Positions 42,557 to 54,649 are shown, counted from the first letter of the stretch. The stretch: 64,000 nucleotides of DNA from Gnetum montanum (GCA_015680685.1 MNCI01020127.1:642511-706510); one strand, 5' to 3'. Numbers and translations are program-made. Notes: a model not told the origin generated them from the letters alone.

Positions 42557-43041
42557 CTAGGTCATTTGATCTTGAGCTTGAGTCATGGGTTCAACAGGAT
42601 TAGGTACCTTGTTTGGGTTTATGATGAACTGAACTAATGCCTTCGATTGATCCTTATTCAAACCAGTGTTAGATGGTAGGAATGGAGAAAATGTGCGACC
42701 TTGAAAGTAGTTATTTTTTGGTTGAGTCATTTGAAGGGGAAAGGGAGTTTGGAACATAGTGTTGGTCATTGGGAAAGTTGGTAGAGGTAGAGGACTATGT
42801 TGCATAGGGTTGTTAACGCTCATCATTCCAAACTGGGTTTGAATGCTGTTCATAAGGATAATTTGTTCTAGCTCCACAGCTATAGCCATTGCTCCATGTA
42901 TTTCTATTATGTTAGGGTTCGATTTGATGGCATAGGCAAAGAATGGGTCAATAGTAGATAGATAAAAGTTGAGGATGCCATTGGGTTGCAGACGCATCTC
43001 ACTTGGCACATAGGCTAGCTGGTGAAGGAATCTAAGGTTAT
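42557..43041 (-). pseudogene. gag: gag capsid C-terminal part of element D, truncated
   Basis: The open frame extends to 43075, but everything beyond 43041 is LTR of element E, which supplies the apparent Met and the first dozen residues. The D-derived part has the helix-rich capsid end (FLHQLAYVPSEMRLQPNG), then a Gln/Met/Pro-rich tail. The N-terminal half of gag, the primer site and most of the 5' LTR of D are gone. Confidence 0.6.
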
Positions 43042-43869
43042 TGATGAGTGGTGAGGTACCCCTACACTCAACCATATGAATACAAGCATTTTCATGTGCA
43101 ATCCGGTCAAACTCCGTAGACAGACTAGTTGTGGCACCTAGGTAGTTATCCTTAGGTCGCAGTTCGCTGTCTTCCCACCTGGACTAGTATTATATTTATC
43201 ACGTATGGTTTAGTCCAGAGTGAGGTGTATGATATGTTCCTAATCTAACGCTACTCTTAAAGCAATGGAAGATAATATTAAATTAACTAATCTAAGAGAG
43301 AGAGAGAGAGGGTAAGAGAATCTAATCTAGCCTAAGTGAGATGAGCATTTGCCCTTAATCATCTGTACACATCCTGAACTTTGTGCATGATTGCCACTGG
43401 GATCACCAAGGGTAGATCTTAGGTACACTACTGGGTTACCAAGTAGTCATACTTAAATGCTCATGATTAAATCGTATTCATTCTGCATTACGAGGAGATA
43501 AGGGTGAAGACAGATTAATCATCTAGGAAAGTAATTAAACATTTAACAATAATTAAATCCTATTTAGCTTAGTCCACATGCTGCAAGGTTTATCAGAAAG
43601 TTTGTCTTTATTGCCACATGCAAATGTGTGCTCAGGTACAATTCGCTCGAATAGAGATCCATTCAGTTTGAGACTCCTACTACGGGCACATGGAAATTAT
43701 TCTATCTTTGGAGAGGAAAAACTACCAGAGCTTCGCTAAGGAACTAAATTGGATGGAGAACAAGGGAGAGCCGCCTCTTATTTATAGAACTGGTAGTGGG
43801 CTGCGATATCGCATACGCGATATCGCAGCGGATGCGATATTGTGGCGGATGTGATATCGCATCCCATCA
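43042..43869 (-). repeat. 3' LTR of element E
   Basis: 828 bp, TGATGGG to CTCATCA on the minus strand. It carries a well-kept GATATC array (43803-43865) and TATA box (43779-43788). An (AG)n run lies near 43295-43312. It is very similar to the 5' LTR at 48334 by eye. Confidence 0.9.
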
Positions 43870-45783
43870 TACCCCCATGACTGAATAAAAAATCATCCTC
43901 GAGTTCCTTACAAAATATAGGGAAGGTATGGGATTATTGACTCAAATGGAACTAGTGGTGAATAGGACGACATGTGAACAGATCATCATTACAAGACAAG
44001 ACAGAACTGGTGTTTACGAAAATAAGAGTGAACACTTTATACATTTGACATCAGGCCTTATTTGGCAATTGAGAGAGAAGAGAGAAGAGAGAAGAAGTCT
44101 GCTTCTGCCAACACCAAGATTGCATCTTTTGTTGTCCATCCGTAAGCATGCCATCCATCTCGTTCTTTGCATAGCGGCTTCAACACCGATCCATTCCATG
44201 TGTTCCCTCCAGATCCAGTCCATTGTTGTATGATTGCCATCTGCACACACAACACAATCTTTATATTAGCAAGGGTAAATGAATTACAATGTGGTGGATA
44301 CCTTACTTCAGTGAAAGGTCCATTGGCTAAGTTGTGGTATGGCTTATACGGGTTTGGAGATATATTCATGGTGACTATCGAAGGTGTAGGGGTTAGGAGA
44401 AAATCTAAAAAATTTGGGTCTGGACCCCCATGACTAAGAGCAAACCTCCGGTAGCGATAGAATGGATAAAGAAAAAGAAAAAGAACAAGAAATATGGAGA
44501 AAAAGAGACAACTATAACGTCGATGAAATGGGTGTCAAGATGGAAATGAAAAAATAGAGTGGATTGCAAACATGTTAAGGGAAAGAATTTAACTGATGCA
44601 CCAAATAGAAATGTCAGTGGGTCCTCCCCAAAGCAGGTTCATGCCCTTAATGCTCTAACAAAGCCACATTCAAAGAGTCCGTAGGCTCTGGGAATGTCAT
44701 TTGAAACAAGAGTTAAAGTCTTAACCACAAGAATTTACCACAAAGAAACAATGCATCAACCAAAATATGAACTACTGATACAACTGGCAATGAGGTGAAA
44801 AATGGAGAAGAATGATGGGAAAGAAGAGAATGGAATGGAATCCCAAGAACAAGGTGGTGTACAATCCCTTGTGTATTTCATGGTTAATGTAACTTAGGAA
44901 ATCTCATTCCAAATCCAGCCTCAAACAAACCACCTCCAGTGAATTCGCATTAACACATTCAGCCAATCATCCACTTGAAGTAACAAGAATGCCTTCCCAA
45001 AGAGTCACCACCATTTCGACGAAACAAAAGAGGAGAGAATAGGAAGTGAGAAGGGCCTTAGTTAGAGGGAACATGTTTTTTTTTTAGTTCCATAACTAGT
45101 GCTTGTAGCCCAAATGATTATTTCGTCTAAGGGGTGTGCTTTGAATCCTCACTATTTCTGTTTTTTTTTTTTGTATTTTGAGTTTATACGTGAGAACCAC
45201 ACCATGCAAACGCTTTGTTATTTTTATTTGCTCAGCTTCCCGATAATTGGGTAATGTCGAAACGGTAAGAAAAATCAAGAACAACACATCCAAGCACCAA
45301 AGAGAATGGCCAACACAAATGCATCAAGTTCCCTTGTCACACCCTTTTCAAGCCTTGAGTCCTTCCTTAGTTTGAGAAATGCCCAGTCACCGATTCGTTA
45401 GAGTTCTTATTATGAAAGGGATTGTACATTTCCAAGCCAAGAGAGACCATAGAAATTTGTGGATGAATGGATGAAGTGGACTCACTGCCTATCATACCAA
45501 AAGAACCATACCTTAGTATCAACATCACAACTTAAAGGTAAAAACCAAACATTAGCAATCAATGGAATACAGTTCATACCATCTACGGAGCACTTATTAA
45601 GTGACGAACTTAATGAAACAAAACAAAATAAATAAACACATAAAGAAATGAAAGAGTATAACGATGTTGCAAAACAAAAATTTAAAAGACAAAAAGATAA
45701 AATAATAAATTAAAAGGTGAAAAACTGGAAAAAAAAAGTTGAAAAATTAAAGAATCAGAAAAATATTTATTAATTCTGTGTTG
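43870..45783 (-). other. Polypurine tract and 3' non-coding region of E
   Basis: Co-linear with the non-coding region of C, and more complete, because it includes the 220 bp missing at the N in C. Landmarks are an internal polypurine-like block (44424-44436), cctccccaaagc (44622-44633) and a GA-rich tract (44070-44100). Confidence 0.75.
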
Positions 45784-46690
45784 TTAGAATGGAGGATACC
45801 CCCCATACCAAAATGGTTGAGCATGACTAGAATTAATAAATGGAAGATTAGAATCCTTGCGTATTGGAAATATTAGGACCTGGTCATATTGACCCCATTG
45901 GGATTCACACACTTGATTATAGTAACCATAGTGGAGCAAGTTATAAGATGTAGTTTTCGAATAACGAGTTGACCCACTATGATAATTGGGATTGTTAGAT
46001 GGTATGCAAGGATCAGGATGTTGCCCTCCATGGCTATATTCATTGGGCCGTATGGTTGTTGGAGTGTTAAGTGGTGGCCTTGATGAGGTAACATGAGGTG
46101 TTGGGTTTGAAGAGGAAGATGCACCACAGTGTTGGGTTTGCGTTGATTTGGCAGATGTAGTGGTTCCTAAACTGTGGTGTCCCTTTCGACGGTCATGTCT
46201 AAAGAAGGGACACTTTCGATGTTGTGAAGGACCTCCACTGCTATTGGGAGTAGTAGCACAAGTAATGTTTGCAAGTTGGTGCTGTGGTGCAAAAAATTCA
46301 AGAACAGTTAGTGGCGATGTAGAAGGAGGGAAAGGATGAGAATGTTGAAAATTAGGAGAAGTGTGAGGTACAAAAGGCGGTGGTTGTGTTGAGGACATGG
46401 GATGATAGTATTGAGGAGAATGATAATGCAACTGTGATGTAGGAGGGGGTGAAGTATGAGAATATTGAGGTTGAGGATAAGTGTGATAAGTGTAAGGCAC
46501 ATGAGGTGGTGATGTTGTTGGAGAGGACATGGGTGGAGAGTACTCGGGAGAATGATAACGATGAGGTGAGGTAGAGGATGATGAGCTTGATGGAGAAACA
46601 TGATGTTGAACATAATAATAAGCATTTAGCATTGGGACATATGAAGGGTATGGTCCAGTTGGTGGTGGCCTCCCCCATGATTGAGGTTTT
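45784..46690 (-). pseudogene. gag: gag C-terminal Pro/Ser/His-rich region of element E
   Basis: 282 uninterrupted codons (45784-46632), continuing upstream in frame to a QSWGRPPP segment near 46670. Rich in Pro, Ser, His and Tyr, with runs of serine near the start. It contains a Cys-plus-basic patch (KCPFFRHDRRKGHH) that may replace the zinc knuckle in RNA binding. Ends YGGYPPF. The homologous segment of H is broken into shorter pieces at 51351-51950. Confidence 0.6.
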
Positions 46691-47007
46691 TGCCACTATG
46701 GTTGAACCGGATATTTCTGTACGAAATCTAGATATAACATTCCTCCCCAATGCTCATGTAAATGTGACAAGACTGGGCATTGGCCCTTGGGATGATCATA
46801 CAGATAGACGTTACATTGATATGTGAAATTGGCAATTGAGCTCTTATTCTTATGATCTTCTACCCTTTGTTTCGATTGTTGCGTGGTGTCCCGTCCTATT
46901 TCTCAGTTTGGCATAACTCTTCCTCTAATGATGCTGGCATATTCTCCACATCTTTCATGTACCCAGTCCACCATCTTATTGACCTTTGCCTCAAATTCAT
47001 CTAATGA

Positions 47008-47700
47008 TTATAGGATGTGAAAAGATGATTCCACCTCCTTGAAGTGAGTGGATTTTTCCTCTTTATGATTATGGACCCTTGTTAAGTTGAGATTTTGGTC
47101 CTGTTGATAACTTTCAACATTCTCCCATTTCGCTAGTTCTCCTTCTTCTTTTGCTACTCGCTTAACAAGCTCTTGGACTTGATGGGTTCGTAGTTCATAT
47201 AGTTGACCTTGGGCATACATTCCTAAGGTCTCTCTTGTTTCATTACGTAGCCCATCAATGATATAGTACATTAGCCTTTCCTCAGAAAACCTATGGCCTA
47301 GACAATTGTTTAATAGTGCATAGTATCTTTCTAAGGCCATGTCCAAGGGTTCATGTTGTGCTTGTTTCCATCCTTGGATTTGTTTCCTCAAGGCTAACAC
47401 TCTTGCATAGGTTTGATATTTTTCATTAAAAGCTTATACCATTGTTGGCCAATGTCATATTGAATTTGGTTTTAACGACCTATACGATACTTTTGCTTGG
47501 CCAACGAGTGTCATAGGAAAGAGCTTAGGTTTTTGCCACATGTTATCAATGTTGTTCCATGCACAAGAATCGTAGAAGGCTTGTAAATGATGTTTCGGAT
47601 CTAAATCATAGCCTCCTAGAAACTTGGAAAAGTTGTTTAAATCAAGCCTGGGTAGATGGCTCTCTTTATGATGCCTACATGAGATTCAAATAGCCTATTG
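47008..47700 (-). pseudogene. gag: gag capsid domain of element E
   Basis: Retrotransposon gag domain: LDLNNF, DPKHHLQAFYDSC and PMTLVGQAKV (47530-47690), then LRKQIQGWKQAQHEPLDMAL and GLRNETRETLGMYAQGQL in an open 130-codon stretch (47008-47400). The two parts are separated by stops near 47430. It matches H at 50230-50846 almost residue for residue. Confidence 0.75.
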
Positions 47701-47708
47701 TATTTGTG

Positions 47709-48200
47709 TTAGGCTCCTAGTGGCCAGCAAGGGTTCATCGTCATCAGGTAATTTGTGTGTTCGTGTGTTGGGATGATGTTGCCTTTGTTTATGTTGGCAT
47801 TCTTGATTTCCTTTGTGAGCTCAATTTTAGTTCTACGCCGATCCCTTGAAAGATAGTCATCCGTATCACAATCTGACATTGAAGGAGTAGAGGAAGAGAA
47901 GGAACTGTAAAACTCGTTATGACTTTTGTAAGCCTTCCAATCATCCCCAAGAAAATTCTTGTTAATTATTGAGAAGGTCCTATGCCTTTTGGGCCTCCTC
48001 ATTCTTTGGGATGTCTCATCCTTACTAGAGGTGTCAGAGTTGGATGACGAGAGTCTTTGAGTATCGTTGGGGTGTTCATAAACATAAGGAACTCTTGCAT
48101 AAGGTTGAGTACTCCAATCTTCATTGTTAGCTAATTCGTTGGTTCTCCAATGAATTTCCTCACTAAGTGTGGCATTATCGTGGTCTTGTAGGAGAGCCAT
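47709..48200 (-). CDS. gag: gag N-terminus of element E
   Basis: 163 open codons from the first ATG after the primer site (starts MALLQDHDNATLSEE). Acidic and Ser-rich in the middle (SSSNSDTSSKDET) with a basic patch RMRRPKRHR. The leader between primer site and ATG is about 115 bases. H starts the same way at 49698 (MPLLQDYNNATSGE), which confirms this start. Confidence 0.65.
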   Translation of the reverse strand: MALLQDHDNATLSEEIHWRTNELANNEDWSTQPYARVPYVYEHPNDTQRLSSSNSDTSSKDETSQRMRRPKRHRTFSIINKNFLGDDWKAYKSHNEFYSSFSSSTPSMSDCDTDDYLSRDRRRTKIELTKEIKNANINKGNIIPTHEHTNYLMTMNPCWPLGA

Positions 48201-48314
48201 TGTTGTGTGTGAAATTACATGTGACTTTTAATAATTATTTCTTTCTAAAAGATATATTGTTAAGTCCTTTACAACAACCTTGTATGATATAACTAGTCTA
48301 GATAACTAGCACCG

Positions 48315-48332
48315 TCCCCGGAAATGGTGCCA
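48315..48332 (-). other. Primer-binding site of E (tRNA-Asp type)
   Basis: The reverse complement TGGCACCATTTCCGGGGA matches the tRNA-Asp-type site at 15 of 18 positions and lies one base inside the 5' LTR. Its three changes are at positions different from those in B and H, except position 8. Confidence 0.8.
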
Positions 48333-48333
48333 A

Positions 48334-49090
48334 TGATGAGTGGCGAGGTACCCCTACACTCAACCATATGAATACGAGCGTTTTCACGCATGATCTGGTC
48401 GAACTCCGCAGACGGACTAGTTGTGGCACCTAGACAGTTGCCTTAGGTCGTAGTTCGTTATCTTCCCACCTGGACTAGTATTATATTTGTCACATATGGT
48501 TTAGTCCAGAGTGAGGTGTATGATATGTTTCTAATCTAATGCTACTCCTGAAGCAATGGAAGATAATATTAAATTAACTAATCTAAGAGAGAGAGAGAGA
48601 GGGTAAGAGAATCTAATCTAGCCTAAGTGCGATGAGCATCCGTCCTTAATCATCCGTACACATCCTGAACTTCGTGCACGACTGCCATTGGGATCACCAA
48701 GCATAGATCCTAGGTACACTATTGGGTTACCAAGTAGTCACACTTAAATGCTTGTGATTAAATCGTACTCATTCCGCATTACGAGGATATAAGGGTGAAG
48801 AGAGATTAATCATCTAGGAAAGCAATTAAACATTCAACAGTAATTAAATCCTATTTAGCATAGTCCACATGCTACAAGGTTTATTAGAAAGTTCATCTTT
48901 ATTATCGCACAAAAATGTGTGCTCAGGTATAATTTGCTTGAATAGAGATCTGTTCACTTTAAGACTCCTACTGCGGGCACATGGAAATTATTCTATCTCT
49001 GGAGAGGAAAAACTGCCAAAGCTTCGCTAAGGAACTAAATTGGATGGAGAACAAGGGAGAGCCACCTCTTATTTATAGAATTGGCAATGG
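48334..49090 (-). repeat. 5' LTR of element E, U3 start missing
   Basis: Matches 43042-43869 as far as the block just before the GATATC array, then stops at 49090, where H begins. About 75 bp of U3 including the array are lost. Confidence 0.85.
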
Positions 49091-49557
49091 AATGAGTCTC
49101 TCTCACCCTTAAACTCATGTTAAAATGCGGAATGAGTACGACTTGATTACGAGCATTTAAGTGTGATTACTTGGTAACCCAGTAGTGTACCTAGGATCTA
49201 CGCTTGGTAATCCTAGTAGTAGTCATGCACAAAGTCCAAGATATGTACAGATAATCAAGGAATAGATGCTCATCATGCTTAGGCTAGATTAAATTCTCTT
49301 ATCCTCTCTCTCCTAGATTAGTGAATGTTACTTTCTTTCTATTGCCTTCAGGAGTAGCATTAGATTAGAAAACCCATCATACACCTCACTCTAGACTAAA
49401 CCATACGTGAAAAATATAATACTAGTCCAGGTGGGAAGATAGTGAACTGTGGCCTAAGGCTAACTATCTAGGTGTGAAAACTAGTCTGTCTGCGGAGTTC
49501 GACGTGAAAACGCTTGTATTCATATGGTTGAGTGTAGGGGTACCTCGCCACTCATCA
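49091..49557 (+). repeat. 5' LTR of H, first part missing
   Basis: Corresponds to 55233-55706 of the 3' LTR. U3, the GATATC array and the TATA box are absent. It ends ccactcatca. Confidence 0.85.
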
Positions 49558-49558
49558 T

Positions 49559-49576
49559 TGGCGTCATTGCCGAGGA
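49559..49576 (+). other. Primer-binding site of H (tRNA-Asp type)
   Basis: TGGCGTCATTGCCGAGGA, identical to that of element B, one base after the LTR. Confidence 0.85.
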
Positions 49577-49697
49577 TGGTGCTAGTTATCTAGATTAGGT
49601 ATATATACAAGGTCACTGTATAGGAATTAAAGATATATCTTTTAAGAAGAATTAATTACAAAAAGTTGCATACGAATTCACACACAGCTTCACAACC

Positions 49698-51960
49698 ATG
49701 CCTCTCCTACAAGACTATAATAATGCCACATCTGGTGAGGTAGTTCATTGGAGAACCAACGAATTAGACGATAATGAATGTTGGAGTACTCAACCTTATG
49801 CAGGAGTCCCCTATGTTTATGAACACCCCAACGATACTCAAAGACTCTCTTCATCCAACTCTGATACCTCTAGTGAGGATGAGACATCCCATAGAACGAG
49901 GAGGCCCAAAAGGCCTATGACCTTCTCAATAACTAACAAGAACTTACTTGGGGATGATTGGAAGACTTACAAAAGTCATAACAAGTTTTAGAGTTCCTTC
50001 TCTTCCTATACTCCTTCAACATTAGATTATGACACGGATGACTATCTTTTAAGGGATTGGCATAGAACTAAAAATCAAGCTCATAAATAAAATCAAGAAC
50101 GCCAACATAAACAAAGGCAACATCATTCCAACTTACAAACTCATAACCTACTTAGTGATGATGAACCACTGCTGACCACTAAGAGCCTAACGCTACTACA
50201 AGAGGTTGTTCGAATCTCCCGTAGGCATCGTAAAGAGAGCCGTCTACCCAGGCTTGATTTAAACAACTTCCCTAATTTCTCAAGAGGCTATGATTTAGAC
50301 CCGTATCAACATTTCCAAGCCTTCTATGATTCCTGCACATGGAATAACATTGATAACAGGTGGCAAAAACTTAAGATCTTTCCCATGACACTCATTGGCC
50401 AAGAAAAAGTATGGTATAGATCATTAAAACCAAATTCAATATGACGTTGTTCAACAATGGTAGAAGTATTTAATGAAAAATATCAAACCTACGCAAGAGT
50501 GTCAACCTTGAGGAAACAAATCCAAGGATGGAAACAAGCACAACATGAACCCTTGGACATGGCCTTAGAAAGATATTATGCACTGTTAAACAATTTTCCA
50601 GGCCATGGGTTTTTCGAGAAAAGGCTAATGTACCATATCATTGATGGGCTACGTAATGAAACAAGAGAGACCCTAGGAATGTATGCCCAAGTTCAACTAT
50701 ACAAACTACAAACCCATCAAATCCAAGAGCTTGTTAAGCAGGTAGCAAAAGAAGGAGAATTGGCTAGATGGGAGAGTGTTGAAAAAAATCAACGGGACCA
50801 AAATCTTAACTTAACAAAGGTCCATGATCATAAAAAGGAGAAATAAACCTATCACAAGGAGAAAGAACTATCTTTTTCGATACAAAGTTCATTAGAAGAA
50901 GTTGAGGCAAAGATCAATAAGATGTTGGACTAGACATATCAAAAGTGTGGAGAATGTGTCAGTATCATTGGAGATAGAGTTTTGGTAGCCCAAGAAGCAG
51001 GACAAAACATTAGACATTTCGAAAGAAGGAATGAGGGAAATAAGTGCTCAACTGCTAATCATACATATGAATGCAACATATGCCTATACGATCACCCCAA
51101 GGGTCAATACCCAATCTTGTTACATTTATATGAGCATTGGGAAAACACGTTACATCCAGAGTTCATACAGAGGTATTGTATTTGATCACAGTGGCAACAA
51201 TCCCAGTCATGGGGAAGACCACCGCTAAACTGGAGAAACCCTTCATATTATCCAAATCCAAATGCTTATCAAGTTGAACATCCTGTTTCTCCAACTGGGT
51301 CACCATACTCTATCACATCACATTACTATTCTTCACAATACTATCAATCCATGCCTCCAACACAACCACCACCTTGTGCATCCTATACTCCTCCTAACTT
51401 TCAACATTCTCATCCTTTGCCTCCTTTCACATTGCCACCAACTGTTCCTAATGTGCCTCCACCACCACAAAAACCCATAGATGTTACTTGTGCTACTAGT
51501 TCCCACAGCAGTGAAAAGCCTCCTCAGCATACAAAGCGTCCCTTCTTTAAACACGGCCATAAGAAGGGAAAACATAATTCCAAGGCCACTGCATCCTCCA
51601 ACTCAGCACAAGTTCCACACTATGGTGTGCCTTACCCTTTGAACCCCATGCCTCATGTAACTTCATCAAGGCCACCAACTAACACTCCAACAACCATGTA
51701 GCCCAATGAACACAATCATGGAATGCATCATCACAATCCTTGCATACCATCTAATAGTCACAAACATCATAGTGGGTCAATTCATTATCTGGGAACTACA
51801 TCATATAAATTGCCCCACTATGCTCATTATAATCAAGTGTGTGAAACCTGATGGGGTAAATATGACCAAGCTAGAATACTTTCAAAATGCAAGGATCCCA
51901 ATCGTTAGTTATTAATCCTTGCCATCCTCAACCGTTTAGCTATGAGGGATATCCCCCATT
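49698..51960 (+). pseudogene. gag: gag polyprotein relic of element H
   Basis: Starts MPLLQDYNNATSG, as in E. Ser/Asp-rich N-terminal region (open 49698-49991), then capsid domain: LDLNNFPNFSRGYDLDPYQH and PMTLIGQEKVWYRSL (50245-50440), and an open 129-codon stretch at 50457-50846 with LRKQIQGWKQAQHEPLDMAL and GLRNETRETLGMYAQ. The Pro/His/Tyr-rich C-terminal region (51210-51960) includes an open 116-codon stretch (51351-51701) with the basic patch KRPFFKHGHKKGKH. Interrupted by several stops. Confidence 0.75.
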
Positions 51961-53881
51961 CCAATAATAAGTGGGATTAATAACCATTTTTATTTTCTTT
52001 GATTTTTCAATTTTTGTTTTCCAGTTTTTCATTTTTTCAACTTCTTGTTTTATCTTTTTGTCTTTTTGGTATTTTTGTCTTTTTTGTAAGTAATCTCTTC
52101 TATGAATAAACCACTCATGTGGATCGTTGGTTGAGGTGTGTTCTATGTTATTAAGTCATGAGTGATCAATTATTTGGAACAGTGAGCACATTACACCCAC
52201 TCATCCATTCTACAAATAAGAGGTTCTGTTCGAGGGTACAGTGATATTATTGACATTTTTAAAACTTAAAATTAATTTTGTGTTAATTGTAACTAGAATG
52301 AAGAAGGATGGACCAAGAGGGAATGATTAGGATGTGACATCAAGGGAACTTGTGGATTCTCTTTGGTGACCTCTGTGGGAGTTATCATGCAACGTGGTTG
52401 TACTAAGATCCTTGTATATCTAATGAAAAATGGGAGTAAGAGTAATCAAAAGGGTACGTAATCAAAAGGGTACTTAAAAATCAAACGTTGTTCTAGGGGG
52501 TCCCACTGGAAAGACATGCACCCATGCCTGAAGGTTGGAGATTTCTCTGGATTCAGTATTCAAAAAAAAAATAGAAAAAGAGAAAAGAAGAAGAAAAACA
52601 AAGTGCCATAAAACAAAAATCACTCCTCCCTTGAACAAAACACTAAGTGATCATACGCCTTGTTGTTATGGTACTCTCATAGTTTTTCATCATGGGATGA
52701 AACAATGCGATGCCACTGCTTAGAGGAATGGACTTGGTTCTGATCTTGGAACGACGAGTTAATGACACCTTAATCATGCTTTACAGGTAGGATTAACTGT
52801 GCCCTGGGTCAGTTACCTCATGTCAAAATCTCTACAATCCCTTTCTATAGTTTGTCTCATCTCACTGTTCGTATAATTGTAGCTCGTGTCCCCTGTAGCA
52901 TAGAATTTTCACCTCATTCCGGTGATATTTACATGTGTGTGTTTTGTGGAGTTAGTGCGGATTACATTTAACCCTTCTAGTGCTCATGGACACTTTAAGT
53001 GTGGTTACACAAGGGAATTATAGGTTGAAACCTGCTTTGGGGAGGACCCACTTGTGTAATCTTCATTTATGACATAGCTCACACACACCATTTCTTACCC
53101 TCATTATAATTTTCAAATGATTTTCTTTCCCTTCTACTATCCCTCTGATTCAACGTTCCTATGAATCATCACATAGCCTTTTTCTCTAACATCCGAGGCC
53201 CTTATTGATAAATTCCACACCATCATAATTTTCATGCCTTCAAAACTAGTTGAATTACCCTAGAACCTTTTAACAATCGTCCAAATATCCTTAGTTTACA
53301 TTATTTAATTTCAAAGAAATATTAAAAATTTGGTACATTCTCTAAGTGCCCTAACTTTGATGAAAATATATATACATGAATCCCCTATGCTAATCAACAT
53401 CATTTGCAACTATTCACGTGGGGGAGTTTTTCGATTTTTTCTCTACGACTTGCGATTGTGAGACCCTTACTTTTATACCTATATCTTGCTCGCTGGTACT
53501 CTGATTTTCATTCCGTCTGAACCTACTTGAACCTAGAGTGTTCAGCTTAGTCATGGGGATGGGGCACACACTGAATAGCACATAAATTTTTTGAATTTTT
53601 TTTGAAATTCATCATCGCCCAAAGGACATCTTTAAGGGTAATTAGTTGTAAAATTAAGAATAGAATGTGTCAAAAAAATAATTTCATCCCCTTAGCTATA
53701 CCAGAAAATTAAATTTGGAAACCACCTAAGCAAAGAGGACTCAACATTATAATCTTTCAGGGACATGTTCTTCCAATAATTAACATTACATAGAAATAAA
53801 GTAAATCTATTAAGGCAAGTAGTAAGGTATAACCTAACTTTGGTAACAACCTTACTAATGATTGGTCCCGTGTGATTGCAG
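51961..53881 (+). other. Non-coding region of H between gag and accessory ORF
   Basis: Opens with a T-rich tract, as in B, C and E. It shares with B the actRgaaagacatg...cccatgcctgaaggt block (52505-52540) and with all elements GCTTTGGGGAGGACCCAC (53034-53051). A polypurine-like ttagtcatgggga lies at about 53547-53559. No coding frame. The pol genes would lie immediately before this region in B. Confidence 0.6.
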
Positions 53882-53884
53882 ATG
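53851..53884 (+). promoter_or_regulatory. Candidate branch point and 3' splice site for the accessory ORF (H)
   Basis: cttactaatg (53851-53860) is a near-consensus branch-point sequence. tgattgcag ends at 53881, directly before ATG 53882. The same layout occurs in B at 23463-23480. It suggests that the accessory protein is made from a spliced RNA, as env is in retroviruses. Confidence 0.5.
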
Positions 53885-54649
53885 GCCCCAAAATGTGGAC
53901 AATAGGAAGGTCCTTCTCAAGGTGTGATCAAACAACCTAGGAGAGGTGAAGGACAAGTTCCTGCCGAACAACATGTAGAGCAGGAGGAATAATCATTTAG
54001 TATCCACCAAGAAGACCTTGCTACTGTACAATCAAGGCAGGCGAAAGGAGGAGCTACTACAACATCTGAACAAGGACGATATCTCACGCTGATCTAGGAT
54101 TATGTTCAGACCATCCATGAAAGGTCCATAGTCACTATAGTAATCATGGAATTAAACTTTGGACCTTTCGCAGAATTTGCTCTGGAGGCCGTTAGGGATC
54201 ACCTCAAAGGATCCCCATTATGGCCTACCCTCTATGAAAGTGGTGCCTGGTACTTAGGAGAAACATACCAATTTTGGCATAATAAAGAAGAAGGCACCAT
54301 AGTTAATGATTGTGGTGTGACTGTTGATTTCTCTGTTCAAGCCATTTCGGAAGTATTAAACCTTCCAAATACAGGGCCAAAGGTTGCTCAGAACTAGCTG
54401 GACACTTTCAGAACTGAGCAACTTAATAAAATATTGATGGAAAATAAAAGGATGGTGGAAGAAAAAGAGAAGGCTAACTAGGATGCCTTTATGGCACAAG
54501 CGCAAACTTACATGTGCGCCAAGGCACTTAAGGCCTTACAAGAGGAGAAACTCCAGGACATACTTCAACGCCATCAAATCCCAAGACTTGGAGTGCAAGA
54601 AAAGGGAAAGACACCTATGGAGGAGCCACTGCCACCAAGAACTACATGA
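53882..54649 (+). pseudogene. Env-position accessory ORF of H, frame preserved with five stops
   Basis: ATG 53882 to TGA 54647-54649 is exactly 256 codons in a single frame, but five internal codons are TAG (4) or TAA (1). The first 80 residues are a Gln/Gly/Glu-rich leader. About residues 89-175 are the conserved globular region (LNFGPFAEFALEAVRDHL, TYQFWHNKEE, VDFSVQAISEVLNLP, open from 54146 to 54397). The rest is a short charged helix (KRMVEEKEKAN) and a Pro-rich end (EEPLPPRTT). Compared with B and A' the long coiled coil is largely deleted. No membrane segment. Function unknown. The domain loosely resembles plant-mobile-domain-type proteins. Confidence 0.65.

Larger units (their letters stand above)
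43042..49090 (-). mobile_element. Element E: gag-only Athila-like retrotransposon
   Basis: In its own direction: truncated 5' LTR (48334-49090), primer site (48315-48332), gag (45784-48200), non-coding region, polypurine tract, 3' LTR (43042-43869). There is no protease, reverse transcriptase or integrase, which fits the terminal-repeat-with-GAG type of non-autonomous element. It is inserted in gag of D. Confidence 0.85.
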
